A stretch of DNA of 57,143 bases from Rhizophagus sp. LPA8_4_AMF (Eukaryota; Glomeromycota; Glomeromycetes; Glomerales; Glomeraceae), in the NCBI GenBank assembly GCA_021464525.1, contig JADRCO010000080.1, positions 1 to 57,143 of the forward strand. Direction: 5' to 3'. A program made the position numbers and the translations under genes. Below are positions 1-12,347 of this stretch, in pieces. The notes beneath the pieces were generated by a model, which saw only the letters and a list, made by a program, of their open reading frames with translations, was not told the origin of the DNA and did no database searches. Each line of letters begins with the position of its first letter. The first letter of the stretch is position 1.

Positions 1-350
1 CTTATAAATTGACCTACCATAAGTTAGATGGGTTGTTAACTATGTTAGATGGGTTTTTATATTAAGCTTTTTTGTTTTAACGTGAAGTAAAATCAAAAAA
101 AAAAAATTTTCAATTGATCTGCAAATTCACCTGATATGAAATCCCGTTTATGCTGATCAATTTTGATATTACATAAAACGTATTTTACTAAGTAAAAACG
201 CCTATATTGCGATGAACCAAACCCGCCAATATGCATGGTCAAAATTAACCTAATTTTACCGGAATTAACATTTTTAAGCCGTATATTGTATCCGGGTCTT
301 TTGACGTGAAGATATTCTCAAAAGTGGGTATCTTAAGCAATGCAGTACGG

Positions 351-494
351 CAGGGTTGGGAAATTTGTATGTACTAGGAAAATTTTGACCCTGTACTTGT
401 ACTGTACTGTACTAAATTTTATATTAATTATTATATGTACTAACTGTACTAAACTGTACTAAACTGTACTAACTGTACTAATTTCCCAACCCTG
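351..494. mobile_element. Non-autonomous hAT-like MITE (144 bp)
   Basis: The element starts CAGGGTTGGGAAATT and ends with the exact reverse complement, AATTTCCCAACCCTG (15-bp terminal inverted repeats). An identical 8-bp sequence, CAGTACGG, flanks it on both sides (343-350 and 495-502). An 8-bp target duplication together with inverted repeats beginning CAGGG is the signature of the hAT superfamily. The interior has no coding capacity. It is made of GTACTGTACT and CTGTACTAA repeats that lie close to both ends, as expected for subterminal transposase-binding sites. The perfect duplication and inverted repeats suggest a fairly recent insertion. Confidence 0.85.
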
Positions 495-502
495 CAGTAC
501 GG

Positions 503-1185
503 TATTTCATTTTTAAATTTTTTCACTATGAAAAATAGGGGAGTGACACAGAACGATTTTACGTCTGATTAGAATAAAATTGAATCATCAACGCAGCATA
601 ATGCTACTTACTAAATACACATAATGACTTAGATAGTCCGAAATGTACTAAATGTACTGTACATTGCAATTATTCAGCACAATGTAACCGCTGCCACGAT
701 GTCTTTATAAAATTTTCACAGGGATTATATAAGATAAAGTATAGTAGTGATACTATCAAATAATTAAAAAAAAACAATGTAGTAGTATTTTATTCACAAC
801 TACTAGAATAATCAGTTGCAATAATTTATCCGCTATAATTTAGATCTATTCATTTGTCATAGTGTTTGCCGGAATTAAATAGTGTCGGCCGGCACTTTTA
901 ATCACGTGACTAAGATTCTTAGCAAGAATTTTTGCATTTATGATAAATTTTACAAATACTTAAAAATGTTTATTTATGATACTTAAATATACAAATACAA
1001 TAATGATATGTAAAATATAATAAATAATGTTATAATAAATATCAAACTAGTATGAAATTAATATATATTTGTTTTGCTTTATCGACTTTTATTAATTTTA
1101 ATGCACTTTCCCTGATTAAATAATTAACTGCATGAATATAAAGTAATGAACAATATATAACGATAATATATTTACAAATACTTAC
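503..1185. other. AT-rich intergenic, no gene seen
   Basis: I see no coding-like frame here. The stretch is dominated by A/T runs. A CACGTG box lies near 904, and a near-palindrome AGTGTCGGCCGGCACT lies near 882-897. Neither can be tied to a gene start. Confidence 0.5.
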
Positions 1186-2248
1186 TACCATTTGATTCTT
1201 CAATTTTACGTTTTCTTGAAATAATTAATCTATTAGCAGTATTAATTGATGGATTTTGGATTGTAAAATTTAAACTTGGATTATATGAACTGAATAATAT
1301 AAATCGGATTAATATATAATTTATTTTAACACTGTTTGCTTATCAAACTTATTTAAGTACCTACCTTGGGTATTATTAATGTCAAATTCATAAGCTTTTG
1401 TGATGTATTCTAAAAATTTATTTAAATCAATTTATTCATCTACTTAAAAACAATTGTTATTTAAAAGGAAATACGATACATACCTTGTAATGGCCTACTT
1501 GCTTCTGAATGGCGTTCTACAGTAAAGTGAGGACCGAGCTTCTTTGAATTTATTAACTCTCTTCTTTTTATTACAGCCTTATTATATTTTTATTTCTAAA
1601 ATTGCCTAAATTATTTATTGGACCATTTTCCCTAGTTGCTCGATATATAGTAGTAAAACCACCACTTGTTATTTCTTTTAAATTTTTTTTTTGAGAATAC
1701 GGTATCCACTCCACTATTGGCTCTGGTTGAATACTCTTATATTTTCACGAACCAATTCATAAATATCCAATGGTATTATACATTCCACCATGGCAAATAA
1801 AGAATTGGGATAGGCTTTTGAATCCAATCTGATTCAATCCATCCAAAAGCAACCTGAACATACTTGTAAGGTATTTTGACTATCATTATAAACTAATTTT
1901 CCACATAATTCACTACTAATTCACTACTAATCAGAAAGTTCAACATATTTGTTTAAATAATGAAATTCTTGAATAACTTGTACACAATTCCTGAATATTT
2001 TGCGTAAATAATTCTTTATTTCTATGTTAACTACACTCAGAATTCATACGTATAGTTGTATCGTTAATATAACGTGATAAACATTTCTTGCAATATTTTT
2101 GATGACCAAAAAGAGTATGAGTGTATTTATCGTTACAATTAAAACAATTCTGATTACATCCGATGCAAGTAATAAATAGAATTGGTATAGGACTAGATTT
2201 TAATTTTAGTGTAGGATCAAAAGAATTTGAATTTTCTTCATTTTGCAT
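1186..2248 (-). pseudogene. Decayed copy of the Cys-rich TKL-type kinase
   Basis: On the minus strand this follows the intact kinase gene at 7001-9393 segment by segment. The start (2248) encodes a Cys-rich N-terminus with CFNC and KYCKKCLSRYI, matching the functional CFCC and KYCKKCLSRYI. The frame then stops at TAA (2027-2029), exactly where the functional gene reads on. Downstream, the glycine loop (GGFTTIYRA, near 1630-1660), the post-kinase region (FRNKN, near 1595) and the basic tail (about 1190-1250) can all be recognised. An internal deletion joins the glycine loop directly to the region after the kinase domain, so subdomains II-XI are gone. A second deletion removes most of the Cys-rich middle (around 1770-1800). 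It is a tandem duplicate, in the same orientation, about 6 kb from its parent family member. Confidence 0.85.
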
Positions 2249-4167
2249 TTATAAGTGCTATTTTTTATCATGTTAAGCTAAAAAAAAAAAAAAAATGAAA
2301 AGATTAAAAACTTTCAATATACTTATAAATTTTGGTTAAATACTTACATATCTTAAATGTTTTACTTTGTGTTAGGTTAAAAAGTTAAATGGAATCTTAG
2401 AATATGAATTCTCATACGTTTTATTCAGAAGTATTGCAACCGACATCCAAAAGTTTTATATTAAACTTTCTAATTATCGCGCCATTAATCGTTATTGCCG
2501 TTACAAAAAAACCACCGTCATACCTTACACATTGCTGAATAACTCATTAAAATCATGGTTTGTTATCAAACTAAGTTTGTATAGCTTAATTTATATATGT
2601 TGTGAAGAGTTTCACCAAATTTTAAAGTTCCTCTTGATAAGATTATAAACATGACTATCAACATTGATGATTGTTTTTGTAGTGCATGATGTGCAGATGT
2701 GCACGAATAACCATCAAGTAATAGTTTATTTAAGAACATTCTAAAAGTATTCTAAAGGGATGATTGTAGATCAATAAATTATTACTTTCAAAAATAAAAC
2801 CCCTTTTTCAAATCAGAATCATAAACAATAAATAATAAACTATGAGGGGTTAAGAACGCAAAAACACGCCGCGAAAGATACACCTGAATAATTTACTGTA
2901 AATTTACTGTTAGTTTATTAGTTTAGGAGAGTTAAATTTATAGTATAAACAGAATTTTAGTTAACCGGTTTAGTTGCTTTCTAAATAAATGATATAATGC
3001 GTGTAATTATGCAATGAAATAATTTTGATATCATATATGTTCCTTTATAATATGAATTAGTAAATTTACGTTCGTTACTTTTATATCGCTATTTTACTGT
3101 ATATCACTAGTATATAAAAAAATTTTTTAAATCTGATATTGTATTTAATTCTGGACGTCATGTAATGCTTTAATTCAACCAGAATTATCCGTAATACCGG
3201 CTCACAGCCTGCAATGCTTTAATATTTTGTTAATTCAAAAAAATTATAATCGTCTAAATTCGAGGAGTTGTGAGCACGACATGACAAATAAATTCTGATT
3301 GGCTAATTCTGGATACACTTTTGAAAAATGGTGTAGATATTATGATATAAATTTATTAATTCACTTCAAGAATTTATATGTGATTAATAAATAAATTATC
3401 AAAAATGTTTATACCCATGATGGAATTCTCTTGCGGTAAGAATTTCATGATGCAAATTATTTTCAAGTGTAAAATTAAATTGGGTTTTATCATAATCAAA
3501 TGTTGAATTGATAATGAGCAAATTATTTTATTAAATTTGTAATTAATAACAATTAATTTTATTATTATCGACCTTCTTACGTATATTTTTATATACAGTA
3601 TCTGTGTAATCATCAGAATGGAATGATGAATATGCATTTTATCTACGTGAAATATTCATAACAGTGATCGACAGGATCATCAATCACATGACTATCAAAA
3701 TATCAAAACCGGAAAAGAAATATGGTTAATCAAACTTTTTTCGTTAGTATACTATAAAAATCTAATTAAAAATTTCATTAACCGGAACTGAATTAGCCAT
3801 AAAAATCTTTATGGATTGGCCATCAAGAACTGATAAATAATTGGTTCATATTGTTTACATTTTTCCTTTACGGCTTTACCGGCTACTAGTCTTTTGAATT
3901 AATCATGCGTGTGACAAGATATTGTCTAATAATTAACACTGTAAATTAATTTTTATTGAAAGAGGTATCATAATTTACAAATGCTTATAATAATATAACA
4001 ATATTTATTCATATATATTTGTTCTATGATATATATCTAGTCTACATTCTAAAAATTTATATTTTTAACAGCCTTACAAGTCGGATTACGTAATTCTGAA
4101 GAAAATATTTATTAATTATAATTATTAAATACAAAAATATAAAAATAAAAATATGTTTGTTTTAGCC
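2249..4167. other. AT-rich intergenic with possible gene relic
   Basis: No convincing gene is present. Between about 3390 and 3640 on the minus strand, two short stretches in different frames look coding-like (one reads NSTFDYDKTQFNFTLENN). Stops and frame changes separate them, so at best this is an old relic. The rest is A/T runs and simple sequence. Confidence 0.4.
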
Positions 4168-4407
4168 TTACCAAAATGTAGATCCGTTAAAAAATTGATC
4201 AATCAGCTGATTGTTTATACCCTGCTGACGTGGAAAATTTACGATTCTGTTCAATGTATCTTCCTGATTAATGGTATTAGATACATTTAATTGAATATTT
4301 CTTCGACGATATATTCCATTAGTGTTCCTTTGTCTGTGGCCATTTCGTCTTAATCTTGGAGAACGCGTCCGACGATAATTAAATATTACAATTGGATTTG
4401 AAGACAT
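4168..4407 (-). CDS. Small Arg/Asn-rich hypothetical protein (79 aa), doubtful
   Basis: This is an ATG-to-stop frame of 79 codons. The N-terminal half is very basic, with an arginine-rich stretch (YRRTRSPRLRRNGHRQRN, residues about 11-28) containing an RS-like TRSPR. The C-terminal half is polar (NQEDTLNRIVNFPRQQ). No domain is recognised, and there is no signal peptide or membrane segment. In favour of a real gene, the start is preceded by a T-tract and A-tract like those upstream of other genes here. Against it, the frame is short, stands alone, and a good splice donor (GTAAGG) overlaps the last codon, so the model may be incomplete. The arginine-rich part could bind nucleic acid, but that is only a guess from composition. 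Confidence 0.35.
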   Translation of the reverse strand: MSSNPIVIFNYRRTRSPRLRRNGHRQRNTNGIYRRRNIQLNVSNTINQEDTLNRIVNFPRQQGINNQLIDQFFNGSTFW

Positions 4408-7000
4408 CGTGTGTACTTTTTTTTTTTTTAAAAAAAAAAAAAAATAATACTTTGTGATATAAAAAAAAAAAAAAAAATTTTACAACTCGACGTATTTATA
4501 TATCGTAAAGGAATTCCGAAAGAAATAATGCAAAATTCAATGATGATCTGATTGTCCATGAATTGCTGGGGTCTGTGTGAAGATACATAATCTGTGGCTG
4601 AAAGAATATTGTTGTGTAAACCGAATATTTTTAATAATTATATAGGATACTTACTTAATAATCTAAACGATATAGCCCTTTATATGTGAATTCTTAAAAG
4701 GAGTGCATATTTGACAAGGTTTGGACCAATTACTTAATATTATCAGCCATCAAAAAAAAAATTTAATACGTAGATTTAAAGATTCGGAAATTATTATGAT
4801 TATCTTTGGGATTTTTTTTTGATTTACATCTGGAATATTTACGGTCCAAGTGATCATAATTATATGTATATAAATGGATACCTATAGAGGGGAGCTGATT
4901 ATAATATATGTTCTACAAACTTTCCTTACATTCTATTTATTTTAACTCTTTTTAATCATGTCTTTACCCCTTGCTGCCTTGCATCATCTTGCTAGTCATT
5001 AGTCATTTTGGAACAGACCATATTTTTTACCTATTAATAGTATTTATTTTTTTAAAGTAATGTTGAACACGTGATATGGGCATAATAAATGAACTATTAT
5101 TCTTGTAGATCGTGCGCGGCAACAATATACTGTACGATATTATTCTATCCGAAATTGCTCCATTTGATTATTGATCTATTACACAAAAATTTATAATACG
5201 AAAAACAATAAATAATTATCAACGTGATTGCAATCCATGTATGGTTTAATATATTAAAGTATAAATCTTCAAATTGAATCAATCAGTGAGACGCGATTCT
5301 TGCGATTGTAAACACAATGGTATTAATAAAATGAAAGAAAGAAAGAAAGAAGATTCCGGTAAGTAAATAAAGAAACAGGGGTTTGAATAAACGTAACTTT
5401 ATTAGATAAAAAGTTCGTCATTCTGTTCATTATGTTTCCTTTCTCCTTGTGAAGGCGTATTTTCGTATGCGAAATTTACGGTCAACTCTTTATATGCACT
5501 CCCTACCATAGACATGCATTTGGAGGATCAATTTGAACATATAGATTATATTTTTAGCGGTGCCTTAATGGGTGTTAATTATATTATATAATCAAAATTA
5601 ATTTAGCCCGTGAGATATCAAATAAATTAATTATAACTGAATTTTTGAGAATAAAAAAAAAAATAATTTTTTTTTATATCGGATATAATTCGGCACGAAT
5701 TTTTGTGATTACGGTTCTTTTTATAGAAATTTATTTTCATGCCAATTAAAAAAATACAATTAGATATCCAATCTTTTTTCGGTATCGTATTCCAAATATG
5801 ATAATTTATTCATTCTCCTGAACTTTACTAAATCGCTGGAATGAATATCAACTGAAATTATTCCAAATTTGTTAAAAAGTAGTACAATAAATCGTCAATC
5901 ATACAACACAGAATTATTTATTAATGAACAACTTGTTAAATTTACTACATTGATATGAATAATTATATGGTAAGGTTGTAGTTAAAGAATTGACTTGATT
6001 GTGTTGATAAAATATTATCGATTGGAGGAAAAGTCGATAACAATAAAAAGTCATCATAAGAAACTTTAAAAAATTGTGCAAAATTAGCAAAATTACACGG
6101 ATATTTCGGAGCATACTAATTGGCTCTATATAGAATTGGAAACCGACATGTGAAAGATTGAAAGATAAATAATTCCTAATTAATCATACTCAATTAAATA
6201 ATCAAACTTTAATTTTGGCGAATTAAATGATTATTAGATAATTTATATACAATATGATATCTGATTTTTTTCCTTATATGGCAATAAATCTGCAGGGATA
6301 TTTTCATATTTTGGTTTATATAAGCCTTTATTGACTTTTAATTGTGCTATTTACTTGGTTCGCACAAAGATTTATATAATTATCCTTATTTGTGCTAATT
6401 TTTATTATAGGACGTTTAAATACCGGTTTAAATGTTTTTTTAAATGTGCATAAAAATTATTTTCAAATTTTATATTATACACTGCATTCATTGTTATTAA
6501 GGAGTATGTCGATCCTGTGATTACGAACTAGAACTTTTAGACCCTAATTTTTTTTTTAAAAAGTTCTGTCATTCCTCAAATTAAATAATGTCAACTGATT
6601 GAATAAATGAAATAACTCAGATTCTACTCCAAATTCCGTCCAGAATTAAAAAGAGTAAAATGTAAGTTTTAATTATGAGCAAACAAAAGAATAAATAGAA
6701 TGCTGATTTGAAGAAAAATGTGCAAAAAAAAAATACAGTATAATTCGACATTTTTGGTGAAAAGGTGAAGCAAGTTAATTCGAAATACCAAATTTTTTAC
6801 AAATTTACAAATATTTTACAGTGTTCATTTTTTTTTTAATATAAATACTAGAATGATAAAAAAAAAAAATTCTAACTAAAAATTTTAGATATATCATATA
6901 CAAACGTAATTTTTTTTATTGACTTGAATTATGATTAATTTTAATGTGTTTTCCTAATTAAAGATGAAAAATCAATTTATTAATAAAGAACATTTATTAA
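4408..7000. other. AT-rich intergenic, no gene seen
   Basis: This 2.6-kb stretch has no coding-like frame on either strand. It contains a short GAAA microsatellite (near 5331-5352), mirrored A/T runs such as 5651-5678, and many isolated stops in all frames. Confidence 0.5.
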
Positions 7001-9393
7001 TTAAACAAAGTATAAATACTTACCACCATTATCATGATTTTCAACATCTGATTCTTCAATTTTACGTTTTCTTGAAGTAATAATCGGCCTATTAGTATGA
7101 ATTGCATCTAAGTGATGAGTAGTTGATTGGCTTTGAATTGTAGGGCTTAAATTTGAAGGAATATTATAAATCACATTAATCACATATAATTTATTTAAAA
7201 TGCTTATCAAATTATTTTATAAATACCTTGGAATATTATTAATATCAAATTCATAAGCTTTTGTAATGTATCCTAAAAATATATATATATATATATTATT
7301 TATTAATAAATAATAACTCATCTACATATTATTTAAAGGAAATACGATATATACCTATTGTATCTTGTAATGACCTACATGTATATATAGCTTCTGAATG
7401 GCGGTTTTCAGTAAATTTAGGTCCAAGTTTCTTTGATTTTATTAACTCTGTTCTTTTTAATTCAGCCTCATTAAATTGCTCAATATTTTTATTTCTAAAA
7501 TACCAACTACCAAGAATTTCACGAACTTCTTTAATAGAAGGTCTTTTTTTAGGATCTGCGTTCCAACAACTTTTCATTAGATTAACAAAACACTCTGGTG
7601 TATCTTCTGTAATTGCAGGTCGTAAACCATCAATAATTTGATAAATAAGTTTGTGATCATGTCCAATATTATCAAAAGGTTTGCAACCTGTTGTAAGTTC
7701 CCACATAATCATACCCATACTATAAACGTCGGATTCTTTAGAAAATGCAGAACCTTTAAATATTTCCGGCGCAATATATGGTACTACTCCATATATTTCA
7801 TTGTTCAATAAATTAGTATTTGCAGGCTGTGACAATCCTAAATCTCCAATTTCCCATCGATATCTTGCAGGCACTGAATTATTTGAGTCAAATAAAATGT
7901 TACCACTGTGAATGTCTCGGTGTATAAAGTTTGAATCGTGAATATTTTCAAGGCTAATATAAAATAAGTTAAATAAGTTAATAAGTTAGTACTCGTTACA
8001 ATCATTAATAAAATATATATATATTTAAAATATGATAAATACCCTTCCGAAATTTGCCATAAAATATACAGTTTTTTTTTATTCCATGTAAGATCTGTAA
8101 AATTATTTTTCAAATAACTATGTAAGTTCCCTCCTGATGCATACTTCATTACCAACATATAAGTTTTGGATTTAGGATCTTTTGTAAATCCATAATGCCT
8201 AATAAGATGATGTTTAAATTTATAGCAGTAACGGCTTGATTTTATCTATAAATTTAATAAAAAAAAAAATAAATTAATTTAAAAAATCACGTGTCCGTGA
8301 CACAGAAACGTTAATTATATACCTCATTTAAAAATTGGTTACTGTCTTCAATTCCTTTTATAGCAACAATCTCATTTTCTTCTCTGGAAGAAATTCGATC
8401 CTTCATTGGACCATCCTTCCAAATTGCTCGATATATAGTACCAAATCCTCCTTTTGCTATTTCTTCTATATCTTTAATTTGAGAATACGGTATCCATTCC
8501 ATCATCGGTTCGGGTTGAACATTAACATATTTATCACGTATCAACTCATAAATATCTAATAGCTTGCCATCCTTTTTTATGTGATCAATAATTTTATCTA
8601 ACTTTAAATTGTTATAAAGATCAAATCTTAGATCATATAAAATATCGTCTAAATCACTATCCCCGCTGCTGATACATGATGTGAAATCAATGGTGTTAAA
8701 TAATATTTGTTTGCATTTCTTACATGAAGACTGATTTGCTGTAAAACCAAAAATAATGTTGGTAGTTAAACAATATCTACATCCAATGTAATTTATATAG
8801 CAATGGACGCAATATTTTTGACTTTGTGATGTGGATTTTAGTTGTAAATCACAAGCTATGCAATTAGGGTGATCATCCCACCACGGTAAATAAAGAATTG
8901 GAATGGGTCTTTTAATCAGGGTTGATTCTATCCATCCAGAGGAAATTAAATAACAATCTGAACACATTTCTAATTTATTTTGGTTATTGTTATGAATGTA
9001 TTTATTACATAAATTACACCATTTTTCACGTTCGGAAAACTTGCCGGTACAATAATCGCCAAAGCATATTTGTTTGAACAATGAAATCTCCGAACAATAT
9101 TTGCACCATTCTTGAATATTTGATACAAATAATTCCTTATTCCTGTTTTCGCTACATTCTGAGTTCATACGTATAATTACATCTAAGTATGAATTATTAA
9201 ATGGCTTATCAGCTATATAGTCAATATAACGCGATAAACATTTTTTGCAATATTTTTGGGCACCAACGAGAGTTTGAGAGTATTTTCCTCCACAACAAAA
9301 ACAATTTTGATCATTCCAATTATTAGTAATAAACGAAATTGGTATAGGAGTAGATTTTAAATTAGGTGTTGGATCATTATTAAAATGCTCCAT
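7001..9393 (-). CDS. TKL-type Ser/Thr protein kinase with Cys-rich N-terminus
   Basis: Five-exon model: 9393-8323, 8245-8043, 7953-7355, 7272-7227 and 7145-7001, giving 687 aa. All junctions are GT-AG and in phase. Residues 1-300 carry many CxxC pairs (CFCC, CKKC, CKYC, CNLC, CSDC, CRYC, CKKC), which suggests zinc-binding knuckles. The kinase domain runs from about 308 to 575. It has a glycine loop GGFG (315-318), the VAIK lysine K346, the catalytic loop HRDIHSGN (D438), DLG in place of DFG (D462) and APE (486-488). All key residues are present, so it should be active. A basic SRKRK segment near the C-terminus may be a nuclear localisation signal. The last exon is uncertain: a GTAAGT donor at about 7023 could splice to an unseen terminal exon. 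The substrate is unknown. A dead copy lies at 1186-2248. Confidence 0.85.
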
Positions 9394-9428
9394 TATGTTG
9401 AATTAAAAAAAAAAAAAGTATGGATTTT

Positions 9429-9570
9429 TGACGTTATTTATAATTTACGGTTAAAAAGTAGTTGTTTATAATTTATGGCGTTATTACCTTATGGCGTGAT
9501 AATAACCTATGACGTTATACCACTTTTATGGCGTTATAATCTTTAAAAGATTTAGATGAGATGGCGTTTG
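9429..9570. promoter_or_regulatory. Cluster of TATGGCGTTAT-like motifs upstream of kinase
   Basis: Within 130 bp upstream of the kinase start, the motif TATGRCGTKAT occurs at about 9474 (TATGGCGTTAT), 9490 (TATGGCGTGAT), 9508 (TATGACGTTAT) and 9527 (TATGGCGTTAT). Weaker forms lie at about 9430 (TGACGTTAT) and 9561 (GATGGCGTTTG). The spacing of the strong copies is 16-19 bp. The core (T)GACGT resembles half a CRE/ATF site. The regulatory role is inferred from position and repetition only. Confidence 0.45.
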
Positions 9571-10163
9571 TTGATATGGAATTCTAAAATAACATTCCAA
9601 CTAGGCCAACTAGGTTACTAGATTTTTGCACATATTCCAGAAATTGCTGCTGGAAGCGCCTTATCGAAAAATACTATCGCCATTCAATTTATTGTAAAAA
9701 CTGTGTTTGAAAGAATTTGATTTATTTTTTAATTGGTCGTTTATTTTTCTTCTTTGTTGGTTGGTTTGAAAGTTTAGTAATGAAAGAATGCTCTTAAGTT
9801 AAAGAATTCGACAGTAATCATAGTTAACTCCTACGTTTATAATAAGATAATATCCATCTTATAAATTTCGTAAGTCAAATAAAGAAACAAGAGAAACAAA
9901 GAAATTTTATAATAATTTTGTAATTAAATATTTACTTAAAATGGTTTATTTAATGAATTCGTGATACTTGCATTGATTTTCAGGTTGGGGAATGGGGGGA
10001 CTTTCAGTGATAACCAAATATGGTTAGTATGTTTGCATATGCTTGCATTAATCATTCATAGGTACGACAAATAATAATCCCATTGATATGTATACAAATT
10101 TGGTTAAATCAGATGAAACTGTTTTAACTAAAATAATTTTTATTTTCAAAATGAAATATACAA
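9571..10163. other. Intergenic, no gene seen
   Basis: This is AT-rich sequence between the kinase promoter region and the 3' end of the BTB-TLDc gene. No coding-like frame or repeat stands out. Confidence 0.5.
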
Positions 10164-11647
10164 TTAGGTAGGTATTTTCGGAGATATTTTAAATATTTCA
10201 TAGTTCTCAATGAGAAATAAATTTTTACATTGAATTCTTTTTTCATAATATTTGTGGTTATAAATTCCGTTTGGTAAAAATTGTAAATCTCCAAATCCAA
10301 TCGCATTAACAAAATTTTTAATCGCAAAATTTTGATATTTAATCCTACTTAATATATAAGAATCAGAATCTAATTTAGAATTATCAAAAGAAAATATAAA
10401 AGAATTATTAACAGATATCCAATCATAATCCGATGAGTTCCAAATTTTTGGATTATATCCTCCGACCACAATATCTGATCCTTCTAATTTTATTACAATC
10501 AATGTAGAAGTCTTAAAATAACACAAATTACAAAATGTGTATAAATTCATTCCATCACGATTACCACGATGTAGTAGTTCCAAATTATAATTATTTAGAA
10601 GCTTACGTTCAATCTTATCATCATTATTATATATCCAATTTAATATAATATTTGTTTGTTTTAAACTAATTATATCAGAATCTAAATTTTTTGACATCCT
10701 TCTTGATAATGAATCAACTAGTAACGTATCATCCTTTGTGCAAAGATGATATTCGACCAATTTAACTATTAAATCATTCGAAAATAATTTTCTTAATGGC
10801 CAAATCACATTATAAAATTCATCGCTGGTAAGTGTAAATAATCTAATATGCTGTAATAATTCATGTAATCTATATTGTAACTCCTCATAATCTTCTTGTG
10901 TTAATTCTGATATTTTTGAATTAATTTGAGGCCTTTGTTTCATTCCCCAATTAATCATATAATTAAAAATTTCAATTTCTTTATACGCAAGTTCATCTTT
11001 CTTTATAACTGTATTTAATAAAGTTTCGTCTATTAAATGAAAATCATCCGATTCAAACAAATATTCAGGACTTTTGCAAATTAATTCTTCACAATAATCT
11101 TGAATGGTTCCAAACTCCTCATATTTGATGGAAGCATTATAAACCTTTACATAGTTTTGTTGTGCCAATTTAACTATGTTACGAATAATATATTTCTTAA
11201 TAGGCTCAAGTAATTCAACAAGGCATAATTCATCAGCAGCATCGAGGAAGTCAATCATGTAAATTTGATTGTTTGCATCTTCGAGAGAATACTTCCCAGT
11301 ATAATAATACCTAATGGTAACGATAATTTTTGATTAATGTTCCATATATACAATTTTTATTAAATATATATATATATGTATATTTTCACTTACTCTAAAA
11401 GTATACTGAAGACTTGTGGCTTAATATTTGGTTTCTTAAAAACGATAACATTATCCTCTTTTTTGGTCCATTCATTGTAAAATGCCGCTTGAAAATATTT
11501 CGATCTTGTTCCTAGAATAATTGAATGAGCAGTGAATGTTTCTACGTTATCATCTTCTCCAACAATTATTTTAACATCATGACTATTTGGATTATTACGA
11601 AGTCGAGAAATATCCTCTAAAAATTTGTTTTTTAAATTATTTGACAT
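10164..11647 (-). CDS. BTB-BACK-TLDc protein (divergent TLDc)
   Basis: Two exons, 11647-11394 and 11310-10164, give 466 aa. The start is the ATG at 11647 (MSNNLKNKF); the frame extends upstream only through a TTG. Residues 5-100 form a BTB/POZ domain (HDVKIIVGEDDN, TAHSIILGTRSKYF). Residues about 105-240 are BACK-like (AADELCLVELLEPIKKYI, EIEIFNYMINWG). Residues about 290-455 are TLDc-like (HRGNRDGM, VVGGYNPKIW, FGDLQFLPNG). Known roles: BTB-BACK proteins recruit substrates to cullin-3 ligases, and TLDc domains are associated with oxidative-stress resistance and V-ATPase. The motif that reads CDNKGPT in paralogues is here CYFKTST, so the TLDc core has drifted. The intron sits at the same codon as in every sister gene in the window (after the BTB domain, phase 2). 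Confidence 0.88.
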
Positions 11648-12347
11648 TACCCTTTTCAAAGAAATAAATTTATAATTTAAAAAAAAAATTAGAATACTTT
11701 GAAATCACAAGTCGGAGTTACTTTCCTGGATTGTATCATTTATTTGCATATAAATATGCGGGTTAATTAGTCACACGAGAAAGATCAAGAAGGTAAATTT
11801 TTGTTTCTCCGAAAACCTCAATTTTAAACAGGTTCAAATTCTAGTTTTGTGTTCACCTACAACCATATGCCATATGGATTATTACGCCAAAATAAACAAA
11901 TACTAGTTTTACTAAAAATATATCTGTTCATGTGATCTCCATTTACTAGGGGAGTAGGGGTGGATATTTGATATGTGGTCCGTTAAGAATTGATCCTACT
12001 TCCTAAAAATTTGATAAAATAAATATATATTTATTTATTTATATGAATATATTTCATGTCGGCGTGCGTGCATTAAACTAAATTAAGAAACTACTCTTTT
12101 ATGGTATCAAAGAATTTGATCTCAAGAATCACGTGCAATTGCTTAAGAATCTAGTTGGTATGCTCTCGAGGTAATTCTTTTCCATATTAAGTTTTAGTTC
12201 TCGGGCGGGGATCGGTAAATTTCGTGACTTTGTGCTATTTCAGTTAGTCTTTTGATTGGCCAATTTATATTGATGGTATGACAAAAAAAAAACAATTTAT
12301 AAGCAAAACTCGCAGATTTTCATCTTTTACTTTTGTTTACCTTTATC
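11648..12347. promoter_or_regulatory. Divergent intergenic between BTB-TLDc and F-box genes
   Basis: This 700-bp region separates two divergently transcribed genes and should hold both promoters. I see AT-rich sequence, a GC-richer patch near 12055-12070 and a CACGTG box near 12130. No TATA box or start site can be assigned with confidence. Confidence 0.4.

Noticed and set aside
3374..3637. 87-codon minus-strand frame
   Set aside because: It is Ile/His/Lys-rich from AT-rich sequence, with no splice logic and no family resemblance. Fragments in other frames look slightly more coding-like.
7145..7227. 24-nt intron ending at GATAAG in the kinase gene
   Set aside because: Too short for a spliceosomal intron. 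The in-phase acceptor TTTAAG gives an intron of about 80 nt that fits the others.
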